A DNA stretch of 64,000 nucleotides from Phaeodactylibacter xiamenensis (lineage in GTDB: Bacteria > Bacteroidota > Bacteroidia > Chitinophagales > Saprospiraceae): assembly GCF_000759025.1 (NCBI RefSeq), contig NZ_JPOS01000035.1, positions 62,001 through 126,000 on the forward strand. Direction: 5' to 3'. The notes below the pieces were generated by a model. It saw nothing but the letters and a program-made list of their open reading frames with translations. It did not search any database and had not been told where the DNA came from. Shown here in pieces: positions 19,253 to 29,270 of the stretch. Within the stretch, counting starts at the first letter, position 1; each line of letters begins with the position of its first letter. A program made the translations under genes and the position numbers.

Positions 19253-19876
19253 ATGAACGGTATTATCGGTAAAAAAATAGGAATGACCAGCATCTTCGAC
19301 GGGCTGGGCCGCAATATTGCTTGCACTGTCATTGAAGCGGGCCCCTGCGTTATTACGCAGGTGAAGACCACTGAGACTGACGGTTACAACGCTGTGCAGC
19401 TCGGTTTTGGCGAAGCAAAGGTCAAGAACACATCTCAAGCACTTCAAGGGCACTACGAAAAAGCCAAGACTGGTCCTAAGCGGGACCTCGTAGAATTTCG
19501 CGATTTTGATGTCGTTGAGAAGGCCATTGGTGACCTGCTGAAAGTTGAGGAAGTCTTCAAGGAAGGCGATCTGGTCAGCGCAGTAGGAACCTCTAAAGGC
19601 AAAGGATTCCAGGGTGTCGTTAAGCGTCACGGATTCGCTGGTGTAAATGATGCGACCCACGGTCAGCACAACCGTCAGCGGGCACCGGGTTCTATTGGCG
19701 CTGCTTCTTATCCTGCCAAGGTTTTCAAAGGAATGCGTATGGCTGGCCGTACCGGCGGTGATCGCATTAAGGTGAAAAACCTGCGGGTAGTGAAGCTGTT
19801 CCCTGAACAGAACCTTATCCTCGTGAAGGGCGCCGTGCCTGGTCACAAGGGATCAACGGTAATCATTGAAAAGTAA
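19253..19876 (+). CDS. rplC: 50S ribosomal protein L3
   Basis: 207 residues from the ATG at 19253 ([15 protein letters not shown]), the family's conserved N-terminus; a longer in-frame extension is not credible. L3 nucleates 50S assembly and reaches the peptidyl-transferase region. The internal loop [14 protein letters not shown], which holds the modified Gln and the pleuromutilin-proximal segment in other bacteria, is intact. It is preceded by the structured spacer. Confidence 0.98.
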   Translation: MNGIIGKKIGMTSIFDGLGRNIACTVIEAGPCVITQVKTTETDGYNAVQLGFGEAKVKNTSQALQGHYEKAKTGPKRDLVEFRDFDVVEKAIGDLLKVEEVFKEGDLVSAVGTSKGKGFQGVVKRHGFAGVNDATHGQHNRQRAPGSIGAASYPAKVFKGMRMAGRTGGDRIKVKNLRVVKLFPEQNLILVKGAVPGHKGSTVIIEK

Positions 19877-19950
19877 TTCATTCGTGCGTCGTAACGCCAG
19901 CCTGTAGCCATTAGGTAACAGCGCCGGAGCGTGCTTAAACACACAAAGCA

Positions 19951-20580
19951 ATGAAACTCGAAGTTTTAAATATCCAAGGTCAGCAGACCGGTCGCGAGAT
20001 TGAGCTTCCGGAAGACGTTTTCGGTGTAGAACCGAACGAGCATGTCGTATATCTGGCCGTAAAGCAATACCTGGCTGCTCAACGCCAGGGTACGCACAAA
20101 GCGAAGGAGCGTAACGAAATCGCTGGTTCTACCAAAAAACTGAAGCGTCAGAAGGGTACAGGTACCGCACGTTTTGGTGATATCAAGAACCCGGTCTTTC
20201 GTGGTGGTGGCCGTATTTTCGGCCCACGTCCCCGCAAGTACAACATTACCTTGAACAAGAAGGTAAAGCTGTTGGCCCGTAAGTCAGCGCTTTCTTCCAA
20301 GGCTAGTGCCGGTAAGATTTTTGTTATCGAAGACTTCTCTTTTGAGGCTCCGAAGACCAAGGCATTTGCGGACATCCTCACAGCGCTGAAGGTGGCTGAT
20401 CAAAAGCCGGTTGTGGTGACTTCTGACTACGAGAAGGAGGTTTACCTTTCCAGCCGCAACCTGCCTAAGACTAAGGTAGTGCGTGCCAGCGACCTCAACA
20501 CTTACGAAGTGATGAACGCTGGTGCCCTCATCTTGTCTGAAGGTGCAGTGGAGAAGATCAAAGAAGCATTTGCTAACTAA
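19951..20580 (+). CDS. rplD: 50S ribosomal protein L4
   Basis: 209 residues. L4 binds 23S rRNA and lines the exit tunnel; in several phyla it autoregulates the S10 operon. The tunnel loop QKGTGTARFGDIKNPVFRGG, with its GG-rich tip GGGRIFGPRPR, is present. It is in standard position between rplC and rplW. Confidence 0.99.
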   Translation: MKLEVLNIQGQQTGREIELPEDVFGVEPNEHVVYLAVKQYLAAQRQGTHKAKERNEIAGSTKKLKRQKGTGTARFGDIKNPVFRGGGRIFGPRPRKYNITLNKKVKLLARKSALSSKASAGKIFVIEDFSFEAPKTKAFADILTALKVADQKPVVVTSDYEKEVYLSSRNLPKTKVVRASDLNTYEVMNAGALILSEGAVEKIKEAFAN

Positions 20581-20628
20581 GAGAAAGCGCTATCCGCAAG
20601 GATACCCTTTCCATAACTATAAGTAACC

Positions 20629-20925
20629 ATGGCAAAGACTATTCTGGTAAAGCCACTGATTACAGAAAAGTCGGAGATGCTCTCTGAGGATCGCGGCAAG
20701 TACACTTTCATCGTCAATAAAGATTGCAACAAGATTGAAATCAAAAAAGCGGTGGAGGACATGTACCAGGTAACAGTGGAAAGTGTCAATACAATGATTA
20801 TGCCAGCGAAAGCGAAGAGCCGCTCTACGCGTTCCGGCATTCTTTCGGGCCATAAGCCTGCATACAAAAAAGCAGTCGTTACCCTTTCTGAGGGCGAGGA
20901 GATTGATTTCTTCGGCGACATTTAA
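20629..20925 (+). CDS. rplW: 50S ribosomal protein L23
   Basis: 98 residues. L23 sits at the tunnel exit and docks trigger factor and SRP. It shows LVKPLITEKSEML, the Lys-rich central loop (PAKAKSRSTRSG) and the C-terminal sheet. A 147-nt gap follows before rplB, with no gene or clear hairpin seen. Confidence 0.98.
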   Translation: MAKTILVKPLITEKSEMLSEDRGKYTFIVNKDCNKIEIKKAVEDMYQVTVESVNTMIMPAKAKSRSTRSGILSGHKPAYKKAVVTLSEGEEIDFFGDI

Positions 20926-21072
20926 TTTTATCATAGTCCAGGGGCAAAGCCTTGGGCGGTATCAGCTGCTACCAAACGTGCGATAGGACGGTTCATCTGT
21001 TCATCCGTGGAATTGCTCGGGCAGCCCAGGTTATCGTCAGGCATGTATCTCTGGAGCTGAAAAACAGAAATA

Positions 21073-21909
21073 ATGGGTATTAAGAAACACAAGCCGGCCA
21101 GTCCTGGTACCCGCTTCCTGATGACGAATACGTTTGCGGAAGTGACGACGGATAAGCCAGAAAAAAGCTTGCTTGCTCCGATGAAGAGCAAGGGCGGTCG
21201 TAACAATCAGGGCCGTATGACTTCCCGCTACCGTGGTGGTGGGCATAAACGCCGTTACCGTATCATCGACTTTAAGCGCGACAAGGACGGTATGAAGGCA
21301 ACTGTAAAGACAATCGAGTACGATCCAAACCGCAGTGCTTATATTGCGTTGCTGGAGTATACCGATGGTGAGAAGCGTTATATTATAGCGCCTAACGGGT
21401 TGCAGGTCGGTTCCGAAGTCGTTTCCGGCGAATCTGCTGCACCGGTTACGGGCAACACGCTTTATCTCAAGGATATTCCTTTGGGTTCAACCATTCATGC
21501 GATCGAACTCCGCCCAAGCCATGGTGCTGCTATGGCAAGGTCTGCGGGTACTTACTGTACACTGATGGGTCGTGAGGGTAAGTATGCTGTTGTTAAGCTT
21601 CCTTCCGGTGAAGTCCGCCGTGTGTTGTCTTCCTGTAAAGCAACAATCGGTACCACTTCCAACCCTGACCACAACCTTACGATTGATGGTAAGGCAGGTC
21701 GGAGCCGCTGGAAAGGGCGCCGCCCACGTACACGTGGTGTCGCGATGAACCCTGTCGATCACCCAATGGGTGGTGGTGAAGGCCGTGCTTCAGGTGGTCA
21801 CCCACGTTCCCGTAACGGTCAGCCTGCAAAAGGCAAGAAGACGCGGAAGCCTAAGAAGCACTCCAACAAGCTCATTATCACTAAACGTAAATCAGGCAAG
21901 CGCCGCTAA
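21073..21909 (+). CDS. rplB: 50S ribosomal protein L2
   Basis: 278 residues. L2 stabilises the peptidyl-transferase centre and the subunit bridge. The conserved [20 protein letters not shown] loop, containing the functionally important His, and the basic tail (KRKSGKRR) are present. A perfect 10-bp hairpin lies just after its stop. Confidence 0.99.
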   Translation: MGIKKHKPASPGTRFLMTNTFAEVTTDKPEKSLLAPMKSKGGRNNQGRMTSRYRGGGHKRRYRIIDFKRDKDGMKATVKTIEYDPNRSAYIALLEYTDGEKRYIIAPNGLQVGSEVVSGESAAPVTGNTLYLKDIPLGSTIHAIELRPSHGAAMARSAGTYCTLMGREGKYAVVKLPSGEVRRVLSSCKATIGTTSNPDHNLTIDGKAGRSRWKGRRPRTRGVAMNPVDHPMGGGEGRASGGHPRSRNGQPAKGKKTRKPKKHSNKLIITKRKSGKRR

Positions 21910-21918
21910 ACAGGCATG

Positions 21919-21951
21919 GATCAGGCGGTGCAGAAATTGCGCCGCCTGATC
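21919..21951 (+). other. Intra-operon hairpin between rplB and rpsS
   Basis: GATCAGGCGG (21919-21928) and CCGCCTGATC (21942-21951) pair perfectly over 10 bp with a 13-nt loop, 10 nt after the rplB stop. There is no U-run. It may set relative expression of downstream genes or be an mRNA processing site. Confidence 0.6.
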
Positions 21952-21987
21952 TTCGCCTGAAGCGTCTGCTCATAAATAAATCAGACA

Positions 21988-22257
21988 ATGGCAAGATCGA
22001 TCAAAAAAGGGCCTTACATTTTCCATAAACTGATGGATAAAGTAGAGAAGTCCAAAGAGTCAAAGAAGAAAAAGGTTATTAAGACCTGGTCCCGTTCTTC
22101 TATGATCTACCCTGATATGGTAGGGGAGACGATCGCAGTACATAACGGTAAGACTTTCGTGCCCGTGTTTGTTACTGAGAACATGGTAGGTCACAAATTG
22201 GGTGAATTCTCACCTACACGGACCTTCAAAGGCCACACAGGAAACCGTAAGAAGTAA
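21988..22257 (+). CDS. rpsS: 30S ribosomal protein S19
   Basis: 89 residues, full length. S19 lies in the 30S head near S13. [42 protein letters not shown] and [12 protein letters not shown] are the family blocks. Standard place between rplB and rplV. Confidence 0.99.
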   Translation: MARSIKKGPYIFHKLMDKVEKSKESKKKKVIKTWSRSSMIYPDMVGETIAVHNGKTFVPVFVTENMVGHKLGEFSPTRTFKGHTGNRKK

Positions 22258-22300
22258 ACCTTAAAGTTGCCCGTTTGCAGGCAGCGCAAAATTAAGAATA

Positions 22301-22720
22301 ATGGAAGCAGTAGCTAAACTCAAAAGTGTTCCGATGTCAGCTCGCAAAATGCGGCTGGTCGTGGACCTGATTCGCGGTAAAAACGTGGAGGATGCACTGG
22401 ATATCCTTCGCTTTACCAAGAAGGAGGCCGCTGTATGGCTTGATAAACTCGTACTTTCCGCGATTGCCAACTGGGAGGACAAACTGGGCGGCATGGAAAA
22501 TGCGGATGATTACGATCTTTACATTAAAACCATTTATGCCGACGATGGCACGATGCTGAAGCGATTCCAGCCAGCACCTCATGGTCGTGCACACCGTATC
22601 CGCAAGCGTACCTGCCACGTTACTATGGTGGTGGAGAATGCGACAGCACTGAAGAATGGTGCCGAAACCGGTGATGCCGTTGAGGTAGAGGAAGTGGAAG
22701 ACGCAGCAGTAGAAGAATAA
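22301..22720 (+). CDS. rplV: 50S ribosomal protein L22 with acidic tail
   Basis: 139 residues. L22 lines the exit tunnel; the hairpin tip region (RFQPAPHGRAHRIRKRTCH) is conserved. The family core ends around residue 112, after which there is a tail rich in Glu, Ala and Val (GDAVEVEEVEDAAVEE). Acidic tails are unusual for a tunnel protein and may be exposed on the solvent side. Confidence 0.98.
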   Translation: MEAVAKLKSVPMSARKMRLVVDLIRGKNVEDALDILRFTKKEAAVWLDKLVLSAIANWEDKLGGMENADDYDLYIKTIYADDGTMLKRFQPAPHGRAHRIRKRTCHVTMVVENATALKNGAETGDAVEVEEVEDAAVEE

Positions 22721-22748
22721 GCTTTAATAAAATTGTAATACCATAGAT

Positions 22749-23498
22749 ATGGGTCAGAAGACAAATCCAATTGGTAATCGCCTGGGCATCATCCGCGGTT
22801 GGGAATCCAACTGGTTTGGCGGTCGTGACTACGCTGAAAAAGTTGTAGAGGACGAAAAAATCCGTACGTACCTTCAAGCTCGTGTTGCCAAAGGCGGAAT
22901 TGCCCGAATCATTATCGAACGTACGCTGAAGCGTATCACGGTTACCATCCATACCTCTCGCCCGGGTATCATTATTGGTAAAGGTGGCTCTGAGGTGGAC
23001 CGCATCCGCGAAGAGCTCAAGAAGCTGACGGGTAAGGATGTTCAGATCAACATCATCGAGATTCGCAAGCCTGAGCTGGATGCTGCTATCGTTGCAGAAT
23101 CAATTGCTAAGCAGCTCGAAGCGCGTATCAACTACCGCCGTGCCACCAAAATGGCTATTCAGTCAAGTATGCGTGCGGGAGCTGAAGGCATCAAGGTTCG
23201 TATCGCTGGTCGCTTGAACGGTTCTGATATGGCTCGCCGTGAAGAATTCAAGGAGGGGCGTACACCGCTGCACACTTTTCGTGCAAACATCGACTACTCT
23301 TTGAAGGAAGCGCTGACCGTCTATGGTAAGATTGGCGTGAAAGTATGGATTTGCAAGGGCGAGATCCTTGGTAAGCCGGATCTTTCTCCTCATGCTGGCG
23401 TTCAGGAGCGTGGTGGTAAAACCACTGGTGGCAACGATCGCCGTGGTGGTGGCAACCGCCGTGGTGGTGGAGGTGGAAGAAATCAGCGCCGCCGTTAG
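22749..23498 (+). CDS. rpsC: 30S ribosomal protein S3 with RGG-rich tail
   Basis: 249 residues. S3 forms the mRNA entry tunnel. The KH domain motif ([19 protein letters not shown]) and the C-terminal domain (KVWICKGEI) are intact. After about residue 215 the protein ends in an Arg/Gly tail ([20 protein letters not shown]). RGG-type tails bind RNA in other proteins; here this is inference. Confidence 0.98.
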   Translation: MGQKTNPIGNRLGIIRGWESNWFGGRDYAEKVVEDEKIRTYLQARVAKGGIARIIIERTLKRITVTIHTSRPGIIIGKGGSEVDRIREELKKLTGKDVQINIIEIRKPELDAAIVAESIAKQLEARINYRRATKMAIQSSMRAGAEGIKVRIAGRLNGSDMARREEFKEGRTPLHTFRANIDYSLKEALTVYGKIGVKVWICKGEILGKPDLSPHAGVQERGGKTTGGNDRRGGGNRRGGGGGRNQRRR

Positions 23499-23526
23499 AA
23501 TAATTCAGAAAAACGCTGTACCTTTG
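23495..23526 (+). promoter_or_regulatory. Internal promoter candidate before rplP
   Basis: TACCTTTG (23519-23526) is a perfect -7 element, with TTAG (23495-23498) 20 nt upstream as an imperfect -33. It lies just after the rpsC stop, about 70 nt before rplP. Confidence 0.55.
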
Positions 23527-23596
23527 CCGAGCTTTTCGGGAGCGCGGTCAGGTATGACCATTTTTAAGAGGTTTAGACGCTTAAATTTAGTGTAAG

Positions 23597-24016
23597 ATGT
23601 TACAGCCAAAAAGAACGAAATATCGCAAGCAGCAGAAAGGTCGCAATAACGGGCTCTCTTATAAGGGTAGCCGCATCGATTTTGGCTCCTTCGGTCTGAA
23701 GACGATGGATGCCTCCCGCATCACCAACCGTCAGATTGAGGCTGCACGTATCGCGATGACTCGTTATATGAAGCGTGAAGGTAAAGTCTGGATCCGTATT
23801 TTCCCGGATAAGCCAATCACTGCAAAGCCGCAGGAAGTACGTATGGGTAAGGGTAAAGGTGCTCTTGACCATTGGGTAGCCGAGGTAAAGCCTGGCCGAG
23901 TGTTGTTTGAACTGGACGGTGTCTCAATGGACATTGCCCAGGAAGCGCTTCGCCTAGCAGCTCAGAAACTGCCTGTTCGTACCAAGTTTGTGGTTCGCCA
24001 CGACTACGCGGGATAA
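23597..24016 (+). CDS. rplP: 50S ribosomal protein L16
   Basis: 139 residues, full length. L16 organises the A-site tRNA region of the 50S. It shows [37 protein letters not shown] and [14 protein letters not shown]. It may be partly driven from its own promoter in the 98-nt gap upstream. Confidence 0.99.
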   Translation: MLQPKRTKYRKQQKGRNNGLSYKGSRIDFGSFGLKTMDASRITNRQIEAARIAMTRYMKREGKVWIRIFPDKPITAKPQEVRMGKGKGALDHWVAEVKPGRVLFELDGVSMDIAQEALRLAAQKLPVRTKFVVRHDYAG

Positions 24017-24051
24017 TCCATTTTAAAAGGACTATTTAATTCGATTATATC

Positions 24052-24315
24052 ATGGCAACAAAGAAATTCCTGGAGCTCCAGGATTATTCGGACGCAGACC
24101 TGCAAAGCGAACTGGACACTACTGTTGCTCAGTACCAGAAGCTAAAGTTTGACCACGCTATCCGCGGTCTGGACAATCCGCTCGTACTGCGCGAGGTGCG
24201 CCGGGACATCTCTCGGCTCAAGACGGAGGTTCGCCGCCGCGAGCTGGCTTCAGCGGCTCCTGAGGCAATTGCCGAGCGTTCAAAAATCCGTGCCAGAAGA
24301 CGGCGCAAGAAATAA
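24052..24315 (+). CDS. rpmC: 50S ribosomal protein L29
   Basis: 87 residues, longer than the usual 60-70. L29 is a helical hairpin near the tunnel exit beside L23. The core (YSDADLQSELDTTVAQYQKL...NPLVLREVRRDISRLKT) is recognisable. Extra residues are mainly a basic C-terminal extension (RSKIRARRRRKK). Confidence 0.96.
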   Translation: MATKKFLELQDYSDADLQSELDTTVAQYQKLKFDHAIRGLDNPLVLREVRRDISRLKTEVRRRELASAAPEAIAERSKIRARRRRKK

Positions 24316-24349
24316 CTGATTTAGCAAAGGTTTCAAAGTACCGCATAAA

Positions 24350-24607
24350 ATGGAAGAAAGAAATCTGAGAAAAACCCGTATTGGCGTGGTAGCCAGCAAT
24401 AAGATGGACAAAACCATCAGCGTTTCTGTTCAGCGTAGGCTGCAGCACCCTATCTACGGTAAGTTCGTGAAAAAGAGCCGCAAGTTTGTGGCCCACGACG
24501 AAAACAACGATTGTAATATTGGGGACAAGGTCCGTATTATGGAGACCCGTCCGCTCAGTAAGCGCAAGCGTTGGCGGCTCGTAGAGATTATCGAGCGTGC
24601 GAAGTAA
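24350..24607 (+). CDS. rpsQ: 30S ribosomal protein S17
   Basis: 85 residues, the usual length. S17 is an OB-fold primary 16S binder. [33 protein letters not shown] and [19 protein letters not shown] match the family. It starts 34 nt after rpmC. Confidence 0.98.
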   Translation: MEERNLRKTRIGVVASNKMDKTISVSVQRRLQHPIYGKFVKKSRKFVAHDENNDCNIGDKVRIMETRPLSKRKRWRLVEIIERAK

Positions 24608-24682
24608 ATTTTAATTGCCCTGGACAGGCCGCTAGTCATATAGATTATGCCTGCCAGTTGAAATTCTTTAAATTATACAACG

Positions 24683-25051
24683 ATGATCCAGCAAGAGTCC
24701 AGGATGAGAGTTGCGGACAACAGTGGTGCCAAAGAGGTGCTCTGTATCCGTGTGCTAGGCGGTTCTAAGCGTCGTTATGCTTCAATTGGTGACCAAATCG
24801 TAGTTTCTGTGAAGGAAGCAACACCAAGTGGCAATATCAAGAAAGGTACGGTTTCTAAAGCGGTAGTTGTACGCACCAAAAAAGAAATCCGCCGCCGTGA
24901 CGGCTCCTACATCCGTTTTGATGACAACGCCGTTGTGCTTCTCAACGCTGCCGATGAGCCCCGGGGCACCCGTATCTTTGGCCCTGTAGCCCGTGAACTT
25001 CGCGAACGCGATTACATGCGTATCGTTTCATTGGCACCTGAGGTACTTTAA
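24683..25051 (+). CDS. rplN: 50S ribosomal protein L14
   Basis: 122 residues, standard. L14 is at the subunit interface and is the docking site of Rsf[28 protein letters not shown] and [29 protein letters not shown] are diagnostic. It is the first gene of the spc group. Confidence 0.99.
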   Translation: MIQQESRMRVADNSGAKEVLCIRVLGGSKRRYASIGDQIVVSVKEATPSGNIKKGTVSKAVVVRTKKEIRRRDGSYIRFDDNAVVLLNAADEPRGTRIFGPVARELRERDYMRIVSLAPEVL

Positions 25052-25086
25052 TCCAATTATTGAAAGCGATCATAAGTCGATATACC

Positions 25087-25440
25087 ATGCAAAAGAAATC
25101 ACATCAAGGCAAAAGGTTCGCACCTAAGCTGAAGATCAAAAAAGGCGACCGCGTCGTAGTGATTGCTGGTGCTCATAAGGACCGCGACACGGTTCGGGAA
25201 GTACTCGAAGTCCTCCCTAAAGAGAACCGTGCTATCGTAGAAGATACGAATATGGTCAAGAAGCACACTCGCCCAACTCAGGACAATCCTGGTGGGATCA
25301 ACGAGGTACCTGCGCCTATCCATATTTCTAACCTGATGCTGGTAGACCCTAAGTCAGGTGAGCCTACCCGTGTGGGCAGAAAAGAAGAAAACGGTAAGCT
25401 GGTACGTTATTCTAAAAAATCCGGAGAAATTATTAAGTAA
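25087..25440 (+). CDS. rplX: 50S ribosomal protein L24
   Basis: 117 residues from the ATG at 25087 ([11 protein letters not shown]). An upstream in-frame TTG is less likely. L24 initiates 50S assembly. The KOW motif ([20 protein letters not shown]) is clear. Its stop overlaps the rplE start (TAATG), indicating coupled translation. Confidence 0.97.
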   Translation: MQKKSHQGKRFAPKLKIKKGDRVVVIAGAHKDRDTVREVLEVLPKENRAIVEDTNMVKKHTRPTQDNPGGINEVPAPIHISNLMLVDPKSGEPTRVGRKEENGKLVRYSKKSGEIIK

Positions 25441-25997
25441 TGAGCTACACTCCAAGACTGAAGAAAAAGTATCGGGAAGAAGTAGTACCTGCACTCATGG
25501 AGCAGTTTCAGTACAGCTCTATCATGGAGGTACCTCGCATCGTCAAGGTTAGCTTGAACCAGGGTGTTGGGGATGCTACTCAGGATAAAAAGCTGGTGGA
25601 CAACGCAGTGGAAGAGATGAGCATCATCGCTGGTCAGCGTGCTGTGTCAACCAAAGCCCGTAAATCCGTTTCTAACTTTAAGCTGCGGGACGGAATGCCG
25701 ATCGGTGCTCGTGTTACCCTTCGTAACATTAAAATGTACGAATTCATGGACCGTCTGATCACTGTAGCACTTCCTCGTGTGCGTGACTTCCGTGGTGTGA
25801 ATGACAAAAGCTTTGACGGGCGTGGAAACTATTCCATGGGTATCACAGAGCAAATCATCTTTCCTGAGATCTTAATGGACAAGGTGAACAAGATCACTGG
25901 TATGGACATCACTATCGTGACTACAGCCAAGACCGATGCGGAAGCCCTGGCATTGCTTAAGATGATGGGGATGCCGTTCAGGAACCAACGCAACTAA
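25440..25997 (+). CDS. rplE: 50S ribosomal protein L5
   Basis: 185 residues. L5 binds 5S rRNA and contacts P-site t[30 protein letters not shown]-like [21 protein letters not shown], and the C-terminal [20 protein letters not shown] are conserved. The start overlaps the rplX stop by one base. Confidence 0.98.
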   Translation: MSYTPRLKKKYREEVVPALMEQFQYSSIMEVPRIVKVSLNQGVGDATQDKKLVDNAVEEMSIIAGQRAVSTKARKSVSNFKLRDGMPIGARVTLRNIKMYEFMDRLITVALPRVRDFRGVNDKSFDGRGNYSMGITEQIIFPEILMDKVNKITGMDITIVTTAKTDAEALALLKMMGMPFRNQRN

Positions 25998-26025
25998 GTA
26001 ATTCAATCATAGCAATTTATTCATA

Positions 26026-26295
26026 ATGGCTAAGAAATCAATCATCGCTCGCGAACGGAAAAGAGAAAAAATGGTAGCAAAGTATGCTGCCCTGCGTAAG
26101 CAGCTCAAAGAGGAAGGTCGCTGGGAAGAGCTTGATAAGCTCCCACGCAATTCCAACCCGATCCGCCTGCACAACCGTTGTAAGCTGACCGGCCGTCCAA
26201 AGGGCTACATGCGTCAGTTCGGCCTGTGCCGTGTGAAATTCCGTGAGATGGCGCTCGAGGGTAAAATCCCCGGCGTGACAAAATCGAGCTGGTAA
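26026..26295 (+). CDS. rpsN: 30S ribosomal protein S14 (zinc-free type)
   Basis: 89 residues, the longer zinc-independent form: no CxxC pairs are present. [20 protein letters not shown] and the C-terminal [22 protein letters not shown] identify it. It fits in the 30S head next to S10 and S19. Confidence 0.98.
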   Translation: MAKKSIIARERKREKMVAKYAALRKQLKEEGRWEELDKLPRNSNPIRLHNRCKLTGRPKGYMRQFGLCRVKFREMALEGKIPGVTKSSW

Positions 26296-26373
26296 CTTTA
26301 TCGAAGTCAATCATAGTCGTCTGCAAACCCGGAAAGCAATTAGGGTTTTGACGGCTTCTATAATCAGGATAAA

Positions 26374-26781
26374 ATGGCAGTATCAGATCCAATAGCAGAT
26401 TATCTTACGCGTATCCGCAATGCTCAGCAGGCGGGTCACCGTATCGTTGATATCCCTGCGTCCAAGCTGAAAAAGAGCATGACGGAGATTCTCTATAATC
26501 AGGGATTCATCCATAAGTACAAGTTCCAGGAAGAAGGCTTCAATGGACAAGGCTCTATCCGGATTGCATTGAAGTACGATCCGCGTACCAAGCAGCCTGT
26601 GATCCGCAAGCTGGGGCGAATCAGTACTTGCGGTCTCCGTAAGTATTCTAAAGCCGCTGATCTTCCAAGGATCATTAACGGCCTGGGTGTCGCAATTGTG
26701 TCTACTTCCAAGGGAGTAATGACGGATAAGCAGGCTCGTGCCGAGAATGTAGGCGGAGAGGTGCTCTGCTACGTTTACTAA
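26374..26781 (+). CDS. rpsH: 30S ribosomal protein S8
   Basis: 135 residues. S8 is a primary binder of the central 16S domain and the spc autoregulator in gamma-proteobacteria. DPIADYLTRIRNAQQAG, and the C-terminal IVSTSKGVMTDKQARAENVGGEVLCYVY, are diagnostic. Whether it autoregulates here cannot be told. Confidence 0.99.
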   Translation: MAVSDPIADYLTRIRNAQQAGHRIVDIPASKLKKSMTEILYNQGFIHKYKFQEEGFNGQGSIRIALKYDPRTKQPVIRKLGRISTCGLRKYSKAADLPRIINGLGVAIVSTSKGVMTDKQARAENVGGEVLCYVY

Positions 26782-26823
26782 GCCACTTTCATCGTTGTTT
26801 GAAAGTTCCAAAATACAGTTAAA

Positions 26824-27378
26824 ATGTCAAGGATAGGAAAAGCACCGATCAGTTTGCCAAGTGGCGTTGAAATTAACGTAAGCAAAGGTAACCTGGTAAC
26901 GGTAAAAGGACCTAAAGGTGAGCTGACTCAGCAAATCGATCCGGAAATGGAGATCGCTGTTGAGGATGGTGAAATCAGTGTAAAGCGCCCAACGGAGCAA
27001 AAGCGCCACCGTGCAATGCATGGTCTGAGCCGCTCCCTGGTAGCCAATATGATAACCGGTGTTACCGATGGCTTTGTTAAGGAGCTGGAATTGGTAGGTG
27101 TGGGTTATCGTGCTGCGAACACAGGTCAACTGCTGGAGCTGACTATTGGTTATTCTCACCCCATCATGTTTGCACTTCCTGATGAAGTCAAAGTGACTAC
27201 AGCGATGGACAAAGGTAAGGCACCTGTGGTACGGCTGGAGTCTCATGACAAGCAGCTACTTGGTGAAGTCGCCAACAAAATCCGGTCTTACCGTAAGCCT
27301 GAACCTTACAAAGGTAAAGGTATTCGCTTCGCTGGTGAAGAAGTTCGCCGCAAAGCTGGTAAGTCTGCTAGCAAGTAA
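26824..27378 (+). CDS. rplF: 50S ribosomal protein L6
   Basis: 184 residues with the two duplicated domains. L6 supports the sarcin-ricin loop area. MSRIGKAPISLPSGVEI, the GVGYRA block and the C-terminal KPEPYKGKGIRFAGEEVRRKAGK are conserved. Confidence 0.99.
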   Translation: MSRIGKAPISLPSGVEINVSKGNLVTVKGPKGELTQQIDPEMEIAVEDGEISVKRPTEQKRHRAMHGLSRSLVANMITGVTDGFVKELELVGVGYRAANTGQLLELTIGYSHPIMFALPDEVKVTTAMDKGKAPVVRLESHDKQLLGEVANKIRSYRKPEPYKGKGIRFAGEEVRRKAGKSASK

Positions 27379-27463
27379 TTGAACTATTGTTCACTGTTTA
27401 TCATAGGTTGGATCTTGGGTTTGGAGCCCGCTCTTTACACTAAGGTCAAAAATTAAGTGAATC

Positions 27464-27817
27464 ATGCAATTTTCAAAGCGTAATCGACGCAAGCGCATCC
27501 ACTGGCGCATCCGGAATAAAGTTACCGGCACGCCTGAGCGCCCGCGTCTCAACATTTACCGTAGTAATAAGTATATCTACGCGCAGCTTATTGATGATAT
27601 TCAGGGGCATACCCTGGCTTCCGCAAGCTCACGTGAGGAAAGCGTTTCAAAAAGCGTTAACAAATCTGAGCAGTCGAAGGAAGTAGGAAAGCTTTTGGCA
27701 GAGCGTGCCAAGGCTGCCAATATTGATAAGGCTGTTTTTGACCGCGGCGGTTACCTGTACCATGGCCGTGTGAAATCCCTGGCGGAAGGCGCACGTGAAG
27801 GTGGTCTGCAATTATAA
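27464..27817 (+). CDS. rplR: 50S ribosomal protein L18
   Basis: 117 residues, full length. L18 binds 5S rRNA with L5. [46 protein letters not shown] identify it (quoted in part). It is 85 nt after rplF and 21 nt before rpsE. Confidence 0.98.
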   Translation: MQFSKRNRRKRIHWRIRNKVTGTPERPRLNIYRSNKYIYAQLIDDIQGHTLASASSREESVSKSVNKSEQSKEVGKLLAERAKAANIDKAVFDRGGYLYHGRVKSLAEGAREGGLQL

Positions 27818-27838
27818 TCATCTACAACAACATAAGTA

Positions 27839-28357
27839 ATGGCAAAGAGAAGTTCCAACAGGGTTAAGCCCGCTGAAACCGAACTCAAAGAAAAACTGGT
27901 CAACCTCAACCGCGTTGCAAAAGTAACCAAAGGTGGTCGTACCTTCAGTTTTGCCGCTATCGTTGTCGTAGGCGATGGTAACGGTACAGTTGGTCATGGT
28001 CTGGGAAAAGCCCGCGACGTATCTGAGGCAATTTCCAAGGCAGTTGATGACGCTAAGAAAAACCTCGTGAAGGTGCCACTGCACAACGGTACGATTCCTC
28101 ACGAGCAAAAAGGCAAATACGGTGCTGGTCGCGTACTAATCAAGCCTGCAGCCGATGGTACCGGTGTAATTGCCGGTGGCGCAATGCGTGCTGTATTGGA
28201 AATTGCAGGCGTGCATAACGTACTGGCGAAGTCAATGGGCTCACCTAACCCGCACAACGTGGTTAAGGCGACAATTGACGCACTGAAAAAACTACGCAGC
28301 CCAATGACAATTGCCAAGCAGCGTAATATTTCAATGGAAAAACTTTTCAACGGATAA
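27839..28357 (+). CDS. rpsE: 30S ribosomal protein S5
   Basis: 172 residues. S5 contributes to mRNA unwinding and decoding fidelity. [34 protein letters not shown] and the second domain ([20 protein letters not shown]) are intact. Confidence 0.99.
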   Translation: MAKRSSNRVKPAETELKEKLVNLNRVAKVTKGGRTFSFAAIVVVGDGNGTVGHGLGKARDVSEAISKAVDDAKKNLVKVPLHNGTIPHEQKGKYGAGRVLIKPAADGTGVIAGGAMRAVLEIAGVHNVLAKSMGSPNPHNVVKATIDALKKLRSPMTIAKQRNISMEKLFNG

Positions 28358-28428
28358 AATCATCCGCATCTGCCCGGCAGAACTGAATCCATCAGATACT
28401 GTCTAATGCAGAATAAAAAGCTGAAGCA

Positions 28429-28611
28429 ATGAGTAAGATCAAGATCACTCAGGTAAAAAGTGTTATTGACCGCTCCAAGAAGCAAAAAGCAACGATGCAG
28501 GCGCTGGGGTTGAGAAAAATCCGTCAAAGCGTTGTTGTTGAGGAAACAGCCCAGATCAAGGGCATGGTGAATAAGGTCAGTCACTTAGTTACAGTCGAGC
28601 CTGCGGGCTAA
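28429..28611 (+). CDS. rpmD: 50S ribosomal protein L30
   Basis: 60 residues, the usual bacterial length. KIKITQVKSVIDRSKKQKAT, QALGLRKIRQSV and IKGMVNKVSHLVTVE are conserved. A strong internal promoter follows directly after its stop. Confidence 0.97.
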   Translation: MSKIKITQVKSVIDRSKKQKATMQALGLRKIRQSVVVEETAQIKGMVNKVSHLVTVEPAG

Positions 28612-28636
28612 ACTTTTTTTAAGCTTAAGGAAAAAG

Positions 28637-28667
28637 TTTGTAAAGCCGTTAATAGCGGATATCTTTG
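28637..28667 (+). promoter_or_regulatory. Strong internal promoter before rplO
   Basis: TTTG (28637-28640), 19-nt spacer, TATCTTTG (28660-28667) is a perfect match to the Bacteroidota consensus, equal in quality to the promoter of rpsL. It would start a transcript about 30 nt before rplO, separating rplO-secY and beyond from the upstream genes. Confidence 0.75.
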
Positions 28668-28704
28668 CAGACCATTCTTTAAAAGAGAATAAACGATAAT
28701 CGCA

Positions 28705-29154
28705 ATGGAACTACATAGCTTAAAGCCTGCCGAGGGTGCAGTCAAAAAGCGCAAAAGAATTGCCAGAGGCGTTGGTTCTGGGCACGGCCGCACCGCTACC
28801 CGCGGTCACAAAGGTGCTAAGTCTCGTTCCGGCTTCAAAAATAAGCGTAACTTTGAAGGTGGTCAGATGCCTCTTCAAATGCGTTTACCAAAAATCGGTT
28901 TCAACAACCACAACCGTAAGTCTTATACTGCTATCAATCTGGATAACCTTCAGGCGATGTCAGAAAAGTACGGGGTTGAGAAGTTCGATATGGAAACCTT
29001 AGTTAAGCTGGGTGCTGCTGGCAAAAATGACCTGGTCAAAATCCTGGGTAACGGCGAGCTGAAAGGCAAGTTCGAAGTTGTTGCTCATGCTTTCTCCAAG
29101 TCGGCCAAAGCCGCTATCGAAGCAGCTGGTGGCTCTGCTACTGTAGCTGAGTAA
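28705..29154 (+). CDS. rplO: 50S ribosomal protein L15
   Basis: 149 residues. L15 is a late 50S assembly protein. The basic N-terminal extension (RIARGVGSGHGRTATRGHKG) and GFKNKRNFEGGQMPLQMRLP are diagnostic. It has its own promoter and is followed by a terminator-like hairpin. Confidence 0.98.
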   Translation: MELHSLKPAEGAVKKRKRIARGVGSGHGRTATRGHKGAKSRSGFKNKRNFEGGQMPLQMRLPKIGFNNHNRKSYTAINLDNLQAMSEKYGVEKFDMETLVKLGAAGKNDLVKILGNGELKGKFEVVAHAFSKSAKAAIEAAGGSATVAE

Positions 29155-29162
29155 TTATACTG

Positions 29163-29190
29163 TGCCGCGCTACGCGGCGCTTTATTTTTT
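29163..29190 (+). terminator. Intra-operon terminator/attenuator between rplO and secY
   Basis: GCCGCG-CTA-CGCGGC (29164-29178) is a 6-bp all-GC stem followed by GCTTTATTTTTT, a canonical intrinsic-terminator layout, yet it lies inside the cluster. Partial read-through would keep SecY below ribosomal-protein levels (inference). Confidence 0.7.
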
Positions 29191-29217
29191 GGGGCTACGG
29201 TCCCACGGGGTTTTTGA

Positions 29218-29239
29218 GAAGAGCTGATAGCCGCTCTTC
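29218..29239 (+). other. secY leader hairpin
   Basis: GAAGAGC and GCTCTTC form a perfect 7-bp stem with an 8-nt loop, 31 nt before the secY start and downstream of the terminator-like hairpin. Confidence 0.4.
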
Positions 29240-29270
29240 AATGTGGTAGACAGGCTATAAAATTACGCAG